Source: Pleurostoma richardsiae (lineage: Eukaryota > Ascomycota > Sordariomycetes > Calosphaeriales > Pleurostomataceae). Taken from it: a DNA stretch of 64,000 bases. This document shows, in pieces, positions 34,627 through 46,306 of this stretch; position 1 is the first letter of the stretch; every line of letters begins with the position of its first letter. The position numbers and the translations under genes were made by a program. The stretch covers positions 248,001 through 312,000 of the forward strand of contig JANBVO010000004.1 in assembly GCA_030052745.1 (NCBI GenBank). The letters are read 5' to 3'. The notes beneath the pieces were generated by a model. It searched no databases. It saw nothing but the letters and a program-made list of their open reading frames with translations, and had not been told where the DNA came from.

Positions 34627-35211
34627 GCGTTGTTTCTTACCCCTTCCTGGACCTGTGTTGGAGGGTTGGGGTTAGGGATGCCCCCTTTAACGTGTGGGAG
34701 AGCTTGAACTCTTTGTTAGTGCCTACGTGCACCTCTTAGCTTGAGATAACAGTATCATGTCTGCCATATCGTTCAAGAAAGCGCAGTTTATCGACTCCAT
34801 ATTGCAATTATCGTAAAGAAACGGAAGTTAGTCCGTACTCGCACATATTATTTTGCGCAGATGAAATACGAGACCCATCAAGATCCCGTTGGGACCTGAC
34901 TGACCGACCTGATTGCGTCACTGTTTGCAGCTTGCAGCCGAACCCGACCAGTGGTGCCTGTGGCGCAGGGCGGGGCATCCTTTCTCCAGCTGTTTCGTCC
35001 CTCAACTGCGGGGACACTGGATAACGTTGTGGTATTTATCGCACCTCACGCAGTTCATCTCAACTGTCAACTACTCGGACAGTCAGTCAGTACCGGAATC
35101 GACATCTCATCCAGCCACAGCAACCTTCATCGCCCTAAAGATTCCAGACCCAGGACTCTGCATGTCGATGACATCTTGCTGACTCTCGACGCCTTCTCAC
35201 CGCTCTCCGCC
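34627..35211. other. Intergenic region
   Basis: This is the 3' flank of the SET gene and the promoter/leader of the Ybp2-type gene. The leader frame is open for about 87 codons upstream of the chosen ATG, but no family similarity is seen there. Confidence 0.45.
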
Positions 35212-37093
35212 ATGGCTGATTCGTCCAAGGCAATCGAGGCTCTCAAGGAATCCCTGCCTCCAGCAACTGATCGCTTCACGTACCTCACCATCATAGAGCA
35301 GTTCCTGTCACCTGACATTCTCCCCACTCTCAACGACATCCTCCAGGATGCGCAGCTCACGCAGGACATCGGCTGGGACTTGGTCGACATGCTCCTCCCT
35401 CTGCCGGGCTGCGAGCCTTGCCTGGAGACTGTCGCCCGCCTGGGCAACCCGCGCGAGGTGATCCTTAAGGTCCTCGAAGCCCTAGAAGGTCTCCAGGCGA
35501 CAACAGAGGACGGAGATGAAGCAGAGGAGCAAGAGGCCGGCTCCGACACCAACCGGAGATTCATCACCCTAGTCGGGATGCTAGCCATCCTGCACAAGCG
35601 TATCAAGACGAAACACCCGTCGCGCTTCCTAGCGTCGTCGCTCCAGACCGTCTACCGCACCTACCGCCCGAACCAGGAGATGACGGCTTCGGTCATCAAC
35701 CTCGTGCACTCTCTGTCCGCGAAGAGTAGACCGCAGCTGCCAAGCCGCAAGTCTAGCGTCAACGTCGCCAACCCAGACCAGGATGGCAACACCTCAAAGA
35801 ACGCTCCGGATCCCGAGGCGGAACAGGAGGAAGCCCCCACAGAGGATGTTTTCCAGGAGAAACTACTGCTGTCATTTGTGACCTGTATTATCGAATCCTA
35901 CGTCAACGCTAACGACATGGAATGGTCACGGAGGCTACTTGAGTTTTACAGCCCTGACAAACTCATCCCGGGAAAGAAGACGGCTTTAGAGGCTTTCCGA
36001 GAAGATCAGGAGCTCCTAAGTAGAGATTCTATTGTCGGGCACCTGGTGGTACGTACCCTCATAGATTGCTATTTTCCATCCTCCCAACATGTCTGACATT
36101 GACACAATTTAGGCCCAAATTGGTGACCTCGGTCTATCGACATGTTCGCGGTCTTTCGTCAGGGAAGCCTGCGCCGGGCCAAGGCGGAAAGACCCGCTGG
36201 CAGATGCAGAGGACGCCTCGAAACCGGACGACATCGGCCTGTCGACAGGCGGTGCCATCTGCTTGGTCGCGTACTGGGCATTCTCCTCCACCGTCTTCGA
36301 GGCAAACCACCCGAGACCGGACATGCATCTCTTCCCCGACCATTTCGACCTCCTTGAGGAATTCATGGAGGACGACGCTCAGTCCCAGATATCAACCAAC
36401 CCCGGCACTACCGAGGCGCTCATCGCCATCGGCCTCTGGCTGGAGCACAACAACCTGATCTCGACAACAGACGACACGGACTTCATGTCGTACCACCACC
36501 ACCTGACCCTCTGCGCGGTCTACCACCCCTCGATCCACGTGCGTAACGCTGCATCTACCCTCGCCGGCCGCGTCCTCCACGCCGACCCAGACGAAGACGA
36601 CCGCCTGAAGATCCTTGAGGACCTCCTCGAGAACTGCATGTTCGCCTCCCTGAAGGCATGCGCCATCACGTGGCTCCGAGAGGAGCTCGTCGCCGCGCGC
36701 ACCGGCGGTGGCGATGCCAGCAAGAAGAGCTTGTTCTCCAGCCCGGACGCCATCGAGCAGCTGCAGTACGCCGTGTTCCCGAGCCTAGCGTTTCTGAAGG
36801 AGACGGAGGCGGCGGACCTGCTGCAGTATTGGGCGCAGAACGCCCCGTTCATACTCCAGGCCGCCAATTTCGCCTACCTGCTGTTCCGCTCCGACGCCTA
36901 CAAGCCGCTGGTGCCCGAGGGGATGGCGGGGGCTGTCGGTCAGCGGTTCGTCGAGCCGCTGCTACAGGCCGCGGCGAGCCTGCAGGCCTTCATCATTCAG
37001 GGGAGCGACGGCGCGGCTGGCGACGACATGGAGGAGGTTGCGATGCAGCTGAGGATCCTCGAGGACCGGCTGAACAGCCTGTCTCTCCAGTGA
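35212..37093 (+). CDS. YAP1-binding / Ybp2-type protein (YAP/Alf4/glomulin family)
   Basis: Two exons, 35212-36048 and 36113-37093, give 605 residues. The protein is all-helical throughout with HEAT-like repeats and matches the YAP/Alf4/glomulin (Kinetochor_Ybp2) family in length and pattern: the N-terminal LIEQ..P..LP.L..IL start, the central WDLVDMLLPLPG, and an acidic, disordered middle (about residues 185-215). Yeast Ybp1 binds the transcription factor Yap1 and helps its oxidation by peroxide; Ybp2 also has a kinetochore role. The assignment to the family is fairly secure, but which of these roles applies is an inference. The start is the ATG at GCCATGGCT, a good context, within a longer open frame. 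Confidence 0.8.
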
Positions 37094-38218
37094 GGGCGTT
37101 CGACTTGACCTCGCCTGGATGCGGATATTGTTCGGTGCAATATGCTCGGCGAGGGTTCGGGGTTCAGGGATGCATACCAAGAGACGTGAAGGATTCACGA
37201 GCTGGGAGGTTATCGAGGCAGGGCGACAAGATACATGCGGATGCCGCAGGAGGCACGCGCCACACGAGGAGAATTCTGGAAGGCATAGTAGGATCAAGTC
37301 AGCTTCTTGATTTTGGATGAAGCCATATCTGCGATAATTATTAAATTCGGAAGGGAGCAGGAAAGTATGATTCCCTCAGTCATAAAGCAAGAATAATTTC
37401 AGCACATCTCGCGGACTATGATGGTCGAAAGTGACCGCAACGGATGAAGCACCATACGTCGTTTTCTCACAGATCTGTCTTACGTTACTGAAGGTGTACA
37501 GGACTGCGCTGCGACCTCACGCGAAATAAGCTCGACACACAAGTTCCTCGCAATCAGGAGTATTGCTCGCATCACGCATCATGAATTGATGAGAAGCCGC
37601 TGAACACATCAGGCGCGGACGAGTACATTCTAGACACTAAGGTACCAAGGTACCTGCCTAGGTATGATGTAGCGGCAGCAGTCGGGGCCGCGGTTCGCGG
37701 GAGTCGGAGGCCGGAGGCAATTAAGCTCGCGACACCAGCCTTGAACAGGCTAGCCGCCCACCTAGCCGTTGTGCCTCGCCAGGGAGCAGGGGTCCTTTAT
37801 TAAGCATTGGTGGGTCTCGCTGGCCTCGCTGGGCTCGCTGGCCTCGGCACCGGGCGGGCGAGGGTGTCGCGACGCGGTTAGTGATGTCATAGCCAGGTAC
37901 GCAAAATGCTAATTCTGCTTGTGACCGCCACCAGTGACTCTTGATGACCCCGAGATGTCTGTGTCTTCCCTTTTGGGACGTCTTTGCCTGCGTTAGTCAA
38001 CATCGGGGCTTTTCCGTGGCGCACCCTCCTCCAGCTTGATCTGTCATATCCCGGCGTCCCCGAGTCTTTTCCCCCTTGCGAGATCAACTAACTACACATT
38101 TATCTACTTTGCCCACATCGTCCCATAGATTCCCAAGAGCAGAGACAAGATTTCCCGTTAGCTTGCTTGGCCCTGCTCCGTTCGAAGCCAGACATACGGG
38201 CGTCCGCTGTCCTTGAAG
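37094..38218. other. Intergenic region
   Basis: The promoter of the glucosyltransferase-like gene. It contains a short patch of overlapping AAGGTACC/CCTAGGTA words at about 37641-37665 and a run of CTCGCTGG repeats at 37817-37848. No gene. Confidence 0.45.
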
Positions 38219-41200
38219 ATGGTCCAGTCCGACAGCCCGGAACCCTCGGAGGCGTCCGACGTTGATGCGCAAGACTTGCATCTCGAGTCCGAAGTTGCGG
38301 ATGGCATGAACCGCGGCACCGTCGTGCGGGATCGAGAGGGGAACATCGTGTATCCCGGATACGTGCCTCCAGATACACAGTCGCCCACATCAGGCATACC
38401 GCCGGAGTGTCTGGCTCAGCCGGTGTCGCCGCCGGTTTCTCCACCGGACAGTGAGCCAAGGAAAACCAGAACTGAGCCTATCAAGGCGGAGGCAGGGCAT
38501 GGAAGCAGCGGCGGCAGCGGAAGTGGGAGCGCGCGGCGCCCGACCATGGGCAAGCAATGGGCCACGGATCTGCCCGGACGACAGCTTCGGCGAGCGTCGA
38601 CGTTGCCCCCGGCCATACGGCGAGTAGGGACCAACGCCTCTCAGCTCCAGAATGCTCTGTGGACGTCGTATCATAGCCACCAGGAGTTTGAGGACTCCGA
38701 ATCCAGCTCTTCTACGTCGGACGAGGAGGAGGAGATACCCCCGTACCAGTCGACCGACTTCGCCAAGAAGTCCCAACCTCAGCAGCGGCGTTTCAGCGAG
38801 GAGGAGAACAAGTATAGGCGGTTCCGGGTGGGCAACGAGAACTACAGGACGTCGGGAAAGGTGTCCAGGAAAGACGGTCGTCTCGCAATATCACTGAAAG
38901 ACACGAGCAACACTGGGTACCTTGCCAAGGCACTGGGTGCGGCGGTCAGGAAGGTCGTCCCTCTCGGGAGTGAGGCACGAGCGGACCAGGGTGAAAAGCG
39001 CCCTTCCATCACGCGCCTCCCTGCTTCGACCGTTGCCCGGAGCATCAAGTGTCCTAGGCTCAACATAGTCATCATGGTTATTGGTTCACGTGGAGATGCG
39101 CAGCCGTTCCTGAAGATAGGGAAGATCCTTAAAGAGCAGTATGGCCACCGGGTGCGGATAGCCACGCACCCCGCGTTCAAGGAGTTCATCGAGAAGGACT
39201 CCGGCCTAGAGTTCTTCTCCGTTGGCGGCGACCCGGCCGAGCTGATGGCTTTCATGGTCAAGAACCCCGGCATGATTCCCACACTGGAGACGGTGAAAGC
39301 AGGCGACATCGGCCGGAGAAGAGCGGCAATGGCGGAGATGTTCGAGGGGTTCTGGAAGGCCTGTATCAACGCTACCGACGACGAGAATGACGTTCGCAAT
39401 CTCAAAATGGTGGGCGAGAAGGATCCATTCGTCGCCGACGCCATTATTGCAAATCCGCCTAGCTTCGCCCACATCCACTGTGCCGAAGCCCTTGGCATAC
39501 CGCTGCACCTGATGTTCACATTCCCTTACACCCCAACACAGGCGTTCCCCCATCCGTTGGCTAACATCAGAAAATCAAACGTCGATCCCGGATACACCAA
39601 CTTTATATCGTACCCCCTTGTGGAGATGATGGTCTGGCAAGGCCTCGGCGACCTCGTCAACGAGTTCAGAGTCAAGACTTTAGGATTGGATCCTGTGTCT
39701 ACCCTATGGGCCCCTGGGTCGACATATCGCCTCCATGTCCCTGTCACCTACTTGTGGAGCCCCGGTCTGGTGCCGAAAGCAGCGGACTGGGGAGATGAAA
39801 TTGACATCGCGGGATTCGTCTTTTTGGATCTAGCATCCACCTTCACCCCCCCTGAAGGGCTGACCAAGTTTCTGAACTCTGGGGAGATGCCTATCTATAT
39901 TGGCTTCGGCTCCATCGTCGTTGATGATGCGGATCGCTTCACCGAGATGATCTTCGAGGCCGTCAAGCTCGCCGGCGTCCGGGCTCTTGTTTCGAAGGGA
40001 TGGGGCGGCCTCGGCAATAATAATGTGCCGGATAACGTCTACATGCTTGACAACACGCCGCACGACTGGCTCTTCCCTCGAGTCCGAGCCTGCGTCATTC
40101 ACGGAGGTGCGGGGACAACTGCGATTGCACTCAAGTGCGGAAAGCCGACCATGGTGGTGCCATTCTTCGGCGACCAGCACTTCTGGGGAAGCATGATCGG
40201 AAGGTCGAAGGTCGGGCCCGAACCTGTGCCGTACAAGAACCTGACTGCCGAGAGGCTCGCCGAGGGAATCAAGTACCTCCTCACTGATGAGGCGCAGAAG
40301 GCGGCAGAGGAGATCGCTCAGGATATCGCGCTGGAAGGCGACGGTGCAGAGAATGCCTGCGAATCATTCCATCGCCGCCTCCCCCTTTCCGGCACGAACT
40401 CCATGCGCTGCTCGATCCTCGGCGACCAAATCGCCGCATGGCAGGTGAAAGGAACCGATCTGAGGCTGAGTCCGCTCGCGGCCTACATCCTCGTTGCGAA
40501 GGGGCATTTGCAATGGAACAGGCTGCGCCTCATGCGCCATTGCGAGTGGAACGATTTTGAGGGTCCCGGCGAGCCCGTCACTGGGATCACGGGGTCAATG
40601 ATAGGCACCCTGGGCGAAGTGTTTGGAGGCATCGGGAGCGTCCCTTCTCGCCTGGCGAAGAGCTCCAAGAAGAGAAAAGAACGTAGACAGAAGAAGGAGG
40701 TAAAGCGCCAGACGAAGGAGAAGACGAAGGCGAAATCGAAAGCGAATGGGATGGCGCATAAGTCTAGCAGGACTGAGCAACCATCAAATCACACCGTGAT
40801 ACCAAACGGGACCACCAGGACGCATCAAGCAGACGGCCAGCATTCGCGTGGAGGCGACAACGCTTCCATCCTCACTGCCACCACAAGTGCCACGGCCGAG
40901 AATCACCCCGCCGAGGAGATCGTCACCGACATTAGCAGAGGCGTCGGCAAGTCCGCACAGGCCATCGCCCGCGCCCCCATCGACTTGTCGATGGCCCTCG
41001 CGCAGGGCTTCCACAACGCCCCGCGCCTGTACGGAGACCCAACCGTTCGACGGCCCCCGCGGGTCACCGGCATCAAGTCGGGCCTCCGGGCCGCGGGCAA
41101 GGAGTTCGCATACGGCATCTACGACGGCTGGACCGGGGTCGTCCGGCTGCCGGTCCGGGGGGCGCGGAACGCCGGCGCGCGGGGCTTCGCCAAGGGCGTG

Positions 41201-41782
41201 GGCATGGGCCTGACGGGGTTCGTGCTCAAGGACATCGCGGCGCTGACGGCGCCGCTGGGGTACACCCTCAAGGGGGTGACCAAGCAGGTGGAGCGCGGCA
41301 GGCAGCCGCACAAGCACGTGCGGCGGGCGCGCATCATCCAGGGGCTGCGGGCTCTGCGGGGGCTCTCGGAGGCGGAGCGCGGGGCGCGGACCCGCGCGGT
41401 GGAGGACGGGTGGCACACGATGCGGGCGCTGTGGAGGGCGGTGGACGAGGCGGAGCGGCGGAGGGGCCGGGGGCGGATCGGGGGCGCGGTGGGGGCGGCG
41501 AGGAGGAAGCGGGCGCTGGGGCCGGCGTTCGGCAGCGTGGAGGTCGCGGGGCGGGCGCTGGCGGCCATACGCGCCGGGGAGGACGTGGGCGCCGTGGTGG
41601 AGCGGGTGAGGGCGTCGGAGGAGCAGAGGGCGGCGAGGGAGCCGCTGCTCGGTGTGGCGAGGGCGAGGTCGGCGGATAGCGGGAAGGTGCTGGATGACGC
41701 GGCGGAGGCAAAACGGAAGCCTGCTGGCGGGCCGCCGCCGCCGCGGACTGTGGAGGAGAAGCAGATGAATGGGCGGGCGTGA
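38219..41782 (+). CDS. Sterol glucosyltransferase-like protein (GT1/GT28) with long C-terminal extension
   Basis: One exon of 1187 residues. The N-terminal ~280 residues are disordered (Ser/Glu/Arg-rich). The glycosyltransferase begins near residue 283 (IVIMVIGSRGDAQPFLKIGK, the acceptor half) and carries the nucleotide-sugar motif near residue 628 (HGGAGTTAIALKCGKPTMV, then PFFGDQHFWG) typical of fungal and plant UDP-glucose:sterol glucosyltransferases such as Atg26/Ugt51. The GRAM and PH domains of Atg26 are not evident, so this is a relative, not Atg26 itself. A Lys-rich segment follows (KKRKERRQKKEVKRQTKEKT). From about residue 955 to 1020 a glycine-rich amphipathic region (YDGWTGVVRLPVRGARNAG, then GFAKGVGMGLTGFVLKD) resembles the C-terminal helices of VPS13/ATG2. 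The tail is Arg/Ala/Glu-rich. Confidence 0.85.
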   Translation: MVQSDSPEPSEASDVDAQDLHLESEVADGMNRGTVVRDREGNIVYPGYVPPDTQSPTSGIPPECLAQPVSPPVSPPDSEPRKTRTEPIKAEAGHGSSGGSGSGSARRPTMGKQWATDLPGRQLRRASTLPPAIRRVGTNASQLQNALWTSYHSHQEFEDSESSSSTSDEEEEIPPYQSTDFAKKSQPQQRRFSEEENKYRRFRVGNENYRTSGKVSRKDGRLAISLKDTSNTGYLAKALGAAVRKVVPLGSEARADQGEKRPSITRLPASTVARSIKCPRLNIVIMVIGSRGDAQPFLKIGKILKEQYGHRVRIATHPAFKEFIEKDSGLEFFSVGGDPAELMAFMVKNPGMIPTLETVKAGDIGRRRAAMAEMFEGFWKACINATDDENDVRNLKMVGEKDPFVADAIIANPPSFAHIHCAEALGIPLHLMFTFPYTPTQAFPHPLANIRKSNVDPGYTNFISYPLVEMMVWQGLGDLVNEFRVKTLGLDPVSTLWAPGSTYRLHVPVTYLWSPGLVPKAADWGDEIDIAGFVFLDLASTFTPPEGLTKFLNSGEMPIYIGFGSIVVDDADRFTEMIFEAVKLAGVRALVSKGWGGLGNNNVPDNVYMLDNTPHDWLFPRVRACVIHGGAGTTAIALKCGKPTMVVPFFGDQHFWGSMIGRSKVGPEPVPYKNLTAERLAEGIKYLLTDEAQKAAEEIAQDIALEGDGAENACESFHRRLPLSGTNSMRCSILGDQIAAWQVKGTDLRLSPLAAYILVAKGHLQWNRLRLMRHCEWNDFEGPGEPVTGITGSMIGTLGEVFGGIGSVPSRLAKSSKKRKERRQKKEVKRQTKEKTKAKSKANGMAHKSSRTEQPSNHTVIPNGTTRTHQADGQHSRGGDNASILTATTSATAENHPAEEIVTDISRGVGKSAQAIARAPIDLSMALAQGFHNAPRLYGDPTVRRPPRVTGIKSGLRAAGKEFAYGIYDGWTGVVRLPVRGARNAGARGFAKGVGMGLTGFVLKDIAALTAPLGYTLKGVTKQVERGRQPHKHVRRARIIQGLRALRGLSEAERGARTRAVEDGWHTMRALWRAVDEAERRRGRGRIGGAVGAARRKRALGPAFGSVEVAGRALAAIRAGEDVGAVVERVRASEEQRAAREPLLGVARARSADSGKVLDDAAEAKRKPAGGPPPPRTVEEKQMNGRA

Positions 41783-44113
41783 GGGGGGTCTGGTGTTTTT
41801 TGAGTCTATGGGTTCTCGTTTCTTATTTTCGCTCTCCTTTTCATCCGGTTCACGTTAAGATACCTTCGCATGACGACAGTACACGTTTGGCGTTGGAGGA
41901 GGGCACGTTCATAGCATGTTATTGTTTATACGCCAGTATACCCATTTCAGTCATACCATGTAGACATATTATGAGGATAAGAGATACTTGATAAAGATTA
42001 TAGGATGTCTCTGGACACTGAGGAGTGAGGATGAGTCGCCGAGTGCGAGTTCTGTTGTACTCCCTACCCCATGGCTGACGATTGTGGTGATACAATCCGT
42101 TGGACTTGTTCAAATTGTAGTTGGGGTTTAAGGAGGCCTAATAGATGGAGTCGGCCAGCGTGTGTCAGAGCAACGATGGGGAACACGCGGCGAGTTCGTA
42201 CTCTCACATGATCTTTCCCTCGACTGGATCCGATCTGTCCCAAGGAACGTCATTGTAACGTTAAACTCGATGTGGGGGAATCTGGTGATTCTCGGGCTCT
42301 CTCCAGCACGAATCTGAAGTCTCCAGGGGCACACTATCAGCCCTACGAGGAGCGCAGTGCCGGTTATGAAATTGGACCGAGGCAACGGCGGCGAGACCGG
42401 AATGAGCTCCTTGGCTAGCATTTCAACCCCTAGAAGAAGCCCTTTTTCGGATGGAGAGCTCAGTCCGACTGCCTAAGTAAGCACCCTACTTAAGCATCTG
42501 GTACTGTAGCTTCTACATATTGGGCTCAATGTTACACGCTACGGTTGGACCTGCGGTCATCGACTCTAAGATCTTGAGGCCATGCCCAACAGGGCCAAGA
42601 TCATATTGTATGTCGGCGAGCAGGAAACCAAACCCTCTCGGCGTCTTTCATGATAGGTAACCGAGTGTAGAGAGAAGAGTCTATTCGCATTACATCTATC
42701 GTCAGCAGCCAAGCTCGGCGTGTCCGATCTCTCCTGGGATCTCAAGCGAGACCTGTTAATTGCCATTTTCATCCTCCCCTGTCTGTCCCTTTACGCCAGA
42801 GTCGCGACAATATCGACCGTCTGATCAGACGAAAGACGTAGGACTAGAGACAGCGAAGATGTGGCGGACTGCCTGTGGCGCTGCCGTTACGCGTCTCGCA
42901 CGTGGAAAGAAGGTGATATACGGAGTCCTCGATATACGGTGACTATACCTCCCTAGGTACTCGATGTATGAAAAGATAGGCACGCAGGTACATATCTGAT
43001 CGGGACCGGAGCGGGAGATGGGGGATCGCGGACAAAGCCGAGTGGGCGACGGCCGCGTGTCGGTTGCCGATGAAGCGACCCGACTCAGCTCCACCCACTA
43101 CATGCCCGTTCCCCTCTCTCCTGGCGCTAAGTCCGCAACCATCATGCATGACACTCGCACACGCAGCTTCGTTATCCTCAACAGTCTCGGTTTCGGTCTC
43201 TTTGACGACGGCAAGAGTGCCCTCTCTCGTGGACTAAGATCTTGGCTGAGGTCCTGCAGCTTACCATCGTGTCATACCCAACTCGCCTCAGTGCCGTTGC
43301 TCTCTCAGCCCCAAGGGGAGCGGTCTGGAGAAGCGCCATTCTAGACAGGGCTGAAGAAGCAGCTGAAGAAATTGTCTCGGCAGGCTTGCAGACAGAGGCA
43401 GTCAGTCTTACGAGGGAACCAACGGCCGCCCCTGGACTTGCGAAGAGGCGCAACATCGCGCAATATAAGGAAACCAAGCCCGAGTAACTCGAGTAACTCT
43501 GGCCCGACGTTGACTTGTATCGCACGGTCATTCTCCCCCATCCATCCATCCATCCATCCATTCCCCGTGACTTCGGAAAGAATCGAAAAAGCAGGAGGCG
43601 AGAACGGAAACCGATATCCTTCGTTGCCGGCCACAGGTTCCGGCCCGGCCTCTTTCTAATCAGATCTCTCTCTCGCCCATCATCGACATCGGCGAGTTGC
43701 CAATTACATGGTTTATAAGAGTCTCCAGCAGTCCAGACCCGGTCTTGTCTCCTAAAGTGGACTCGGCTAGTCCACTCACCAGGTCCCCGAGGCCCTGCAA
43801 CACATAACAGCCCGCGTCTGGTTGGTCCTTGGGGCTTGCAGGGCAGCCACATCCCCCCCATCCATTCCCCGTCGCCGCCGCCTTAGGTCCTCATCACATC
43901 CACGCACACACACTCCGAAGAAAATCCCCCCGGGGCCAGAATTAGCAATCTGCTCAATTAATAACCTTATCGTCTGTCCGAGCCGTCGCCCGTCGACATC
44001 CTCGCGAGACCAAGTAGCAATTGTCCGCCCCGGGGCTTACACAGATCTCGCTATAGATCGATCTCCAAGCAGATCAATCTCGCCCCCCCAAAAAGGCGCC
44101 CGTTTCATCTAGG
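41783..44113. other. Intergenic region
   Basis: About 2.3 kb with a CCAT microsatellite (annotated separately). Two long overlapping frames at 43018-43861, one on each strand, encode unrelated low-complexity sequence and are probably chance. Fungal CCTAGGTA-type words occur near 42953. Confidence 0.4.
43538..43561 (+). repeat. (CCAT)6 microsatellite
   Basis: Six perfect CCAT units in the promoter side of the downstream Zn2Cys6 gene. A further CCATCCATT occurs near 43858. Confidence 0.85.
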
Positions 44114-46306
44114 ATGGACCCATATCCGCCGTCGCTGGCCAGTAGCGGGTCTCCGCACGAGTCCAATGGTGGGCTAGAGAAGGTCGCCGACTCCTCCTCG
44201 GCGAACATCAACGACGATGCCCGCAACGCTGGTGCTGGCGCACCCGCTGGCCAGGCTCCTCCGCCTCAGACCGTTCAGGCTGCATGCCTCGCCTGTGTAA
44301 GTTTCACCGCCCTTGCATACTTGGCCCCGGCAAGCATCAGACGATGTCGCACGCCGGGCTCCATCGATCCCTGAGGGCTGACTTGTGGTCCCGCAATAGC
44401 GCAGCAAGCACCTGAAGTGTGATGGCCTCACGCCCTGCTCGCGCTGCCAGAGCTCCCAGTTTGAGTGCGTCTACGTGGCTTCCCGCCGCGGCTACAAGGG
44501 CCCCAGGAGAAACACTGCCGCGAACCCCAACAAGCGTCATGCCTCCGACTCTCCCGACGATCCTGCGGGCACCGGGGACAGCTGCCCGATGCTGCTGGGA
44601 GCTACCCCTGTGCCCCTTACGACGTCTAGCTTCTCCCCGTCCATAGCGCTGCCCGGCAGTCAGCCGGCGACGCCCTATGCGCCTACACCGGCGTATTCTC
44701 ATATGCAGCTCTACAGGAACCCCTTTGTCAACGGCGTTGATCACACCAACCTGGTCGCCCTGCCTCAGCCCGCGACCCACCAGAACAAGATCGTAAGCCT
44801 GGCCGAGCGCTGCTTCGACTCCTTCTATCACCATTTTTACGCAGGGCACCCGTTCGTGCTTCCCAAGGAGTTTCTCTTGAAGCTGGTCAAGGACGGTCAC
44901 GATAATCTGGACCATCTACTGGCCGCCATCAGATATGTGGGTTCTCTCTATGTCGACGCCGGTCCGGCCCGGGCCATGTACCTTGACGAGGCCATCCGGA
45001 TAGCGTATCTGCCCACGACGCCCCAGGATGGTTTCCTCATCCAGACCCTGCTGCTCATAATTATTGCTCTGGACGGAAGCTGCGAGCAGGAGAAGGCACG
45101 GAACTACCTTGCCGACTGTGAGCGGATAGCCATTGAGATTGCCCTAAATACTAGGCAGTTTGCCACCGCCAATGGCCGGGGCAACCCCGTCCTCGAGGAG
45201 AGCTGGCGGCGGACGTGGTGGGATCTCTACGTGTGCGACGGCATGATCGCCGGCGTTCACCGGATCACGAACTTCTTGCTCTTCGATGTGCCCGCAGACG
45301 TGGCACTCCCATGTGAGGAGCATCAATACCTTAGTGGTGTAAGTCCCCTGTCGTTATGTGGTCCTCACCCTCGATAGCCCACCCTACCTTCAGTGCTCGA
45401 CGCGCTAAACTGCCTTCAGAACATCCCGCATCCAATGTACATTGAGGATTTCGACGATCAGCTCTTCTCTGGAGAGGATCGCGAATTCTCGTCGTTCACG
45501 TACCGCATTGCCGCGATCCGGAACCTCGGCAGGTTCATGCGGACTCCGCCGATCTTGTTCCCGGAAGACGAGAACATGGACAAGATCGAGTCTCTGCTGA
45601 CAAACTGGAGGCTGCACCTACCGCCCAGCAAGAAAGACTCACTAAGCAAGAATTGTGCTGCAGATGAGATGATGTTCCAGGCCCATTTCATCACCAATGC
45701 GTAAGTGCCGGCCTGCTCTGATTCACTTGAACGAGTCTTGTATGTGACTGCTGACACCCCCTTCACAGCTGCACCATCATGCTCCACCAGCCGCACTCGC
45801 AGCTCGACACGACGCCAGCCCGCAGCGTGAACTCATGCGCGCCGTACCGCGCCGTACCGTCAGGCGACTCGTTCAACACGCACACGCGGCACACCATCAC
45901 GGCGGCGTGCGAGATCTCGCGGATGATCACGTACGCGGTGCCGATCCTGTCGCACACCCACTTCTTCACCTGCGTCATCACCATGTCGTCGATCGTGCAC
46001 CTGTCCAAGTGGGCGCTGTACTTCATCCAGGACGAGGAGGACCTGCGGCAGCAGATCCGGCTCAACATCGGGGCGCTGCAGAAGCTGTCGGCGGTGTGGA
46101 AGGCGGCGAGCACGGCGTCGGGTCAGGTCAAGGGCGTGGCGCAGGAGATCTACCGGGCCAAGAAGGCGCAGCAGATCAACCCGGCGTTCTGGGTGGGCTT
46201 CACGCAGGAGGAGATGATCAGCAGCCTCAACGCCGACGAGGCCATCATCAGCGAGTTCGACTCCATGCTCACCCAGGTGTCGCAGCCTCCGCACACAATT
46301 GGGTGA
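44114..46306 (+). CDS. Zn2Cys6 transcription factor with fungal_trans domain
   Basis: Four exons, 44114-44296, 44400-45338, 45420-45700 and 45769-46306, give 646 residues. The zinc cluster is canonical, C58-x2-C61-x6-C68-x5-C-x2-C-x6-C, with intron 1 falling directly after C61. Basic residues (SRRGYKGPRRN) follow. The middle region (PFVLPKEFLLKLVKDG, then WRRTWWDLYVCDGM) fits the fungal-specific transcription factor domain (fungal_trans). The C-terminal part, with SIVHLSKWALYFIQDEED and WKAASTASGQVKGVAQEI, is helical. It is likely a nuclear regulator. The nearest genes are a glucosyltransferase-like enzyme upstream and, 2.4 kb downstream, a transporter, but no target is evident. Confidence 0.9.

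Noticed and set aside
38219-41782. Orthologue of Atg26
   Set aside because: The catalytic motifs match, but no GRAM or PH domain is visible in the N-terminal part, so I call it only Atg26-like.
43018-43861. Frames of 108 (plus) and 227 (minus) codons
   Set aside because: The minus-strand frame reads through the CCAT microsatellite and has no family features; the plus-strand frames overlap it and are equally featureless.
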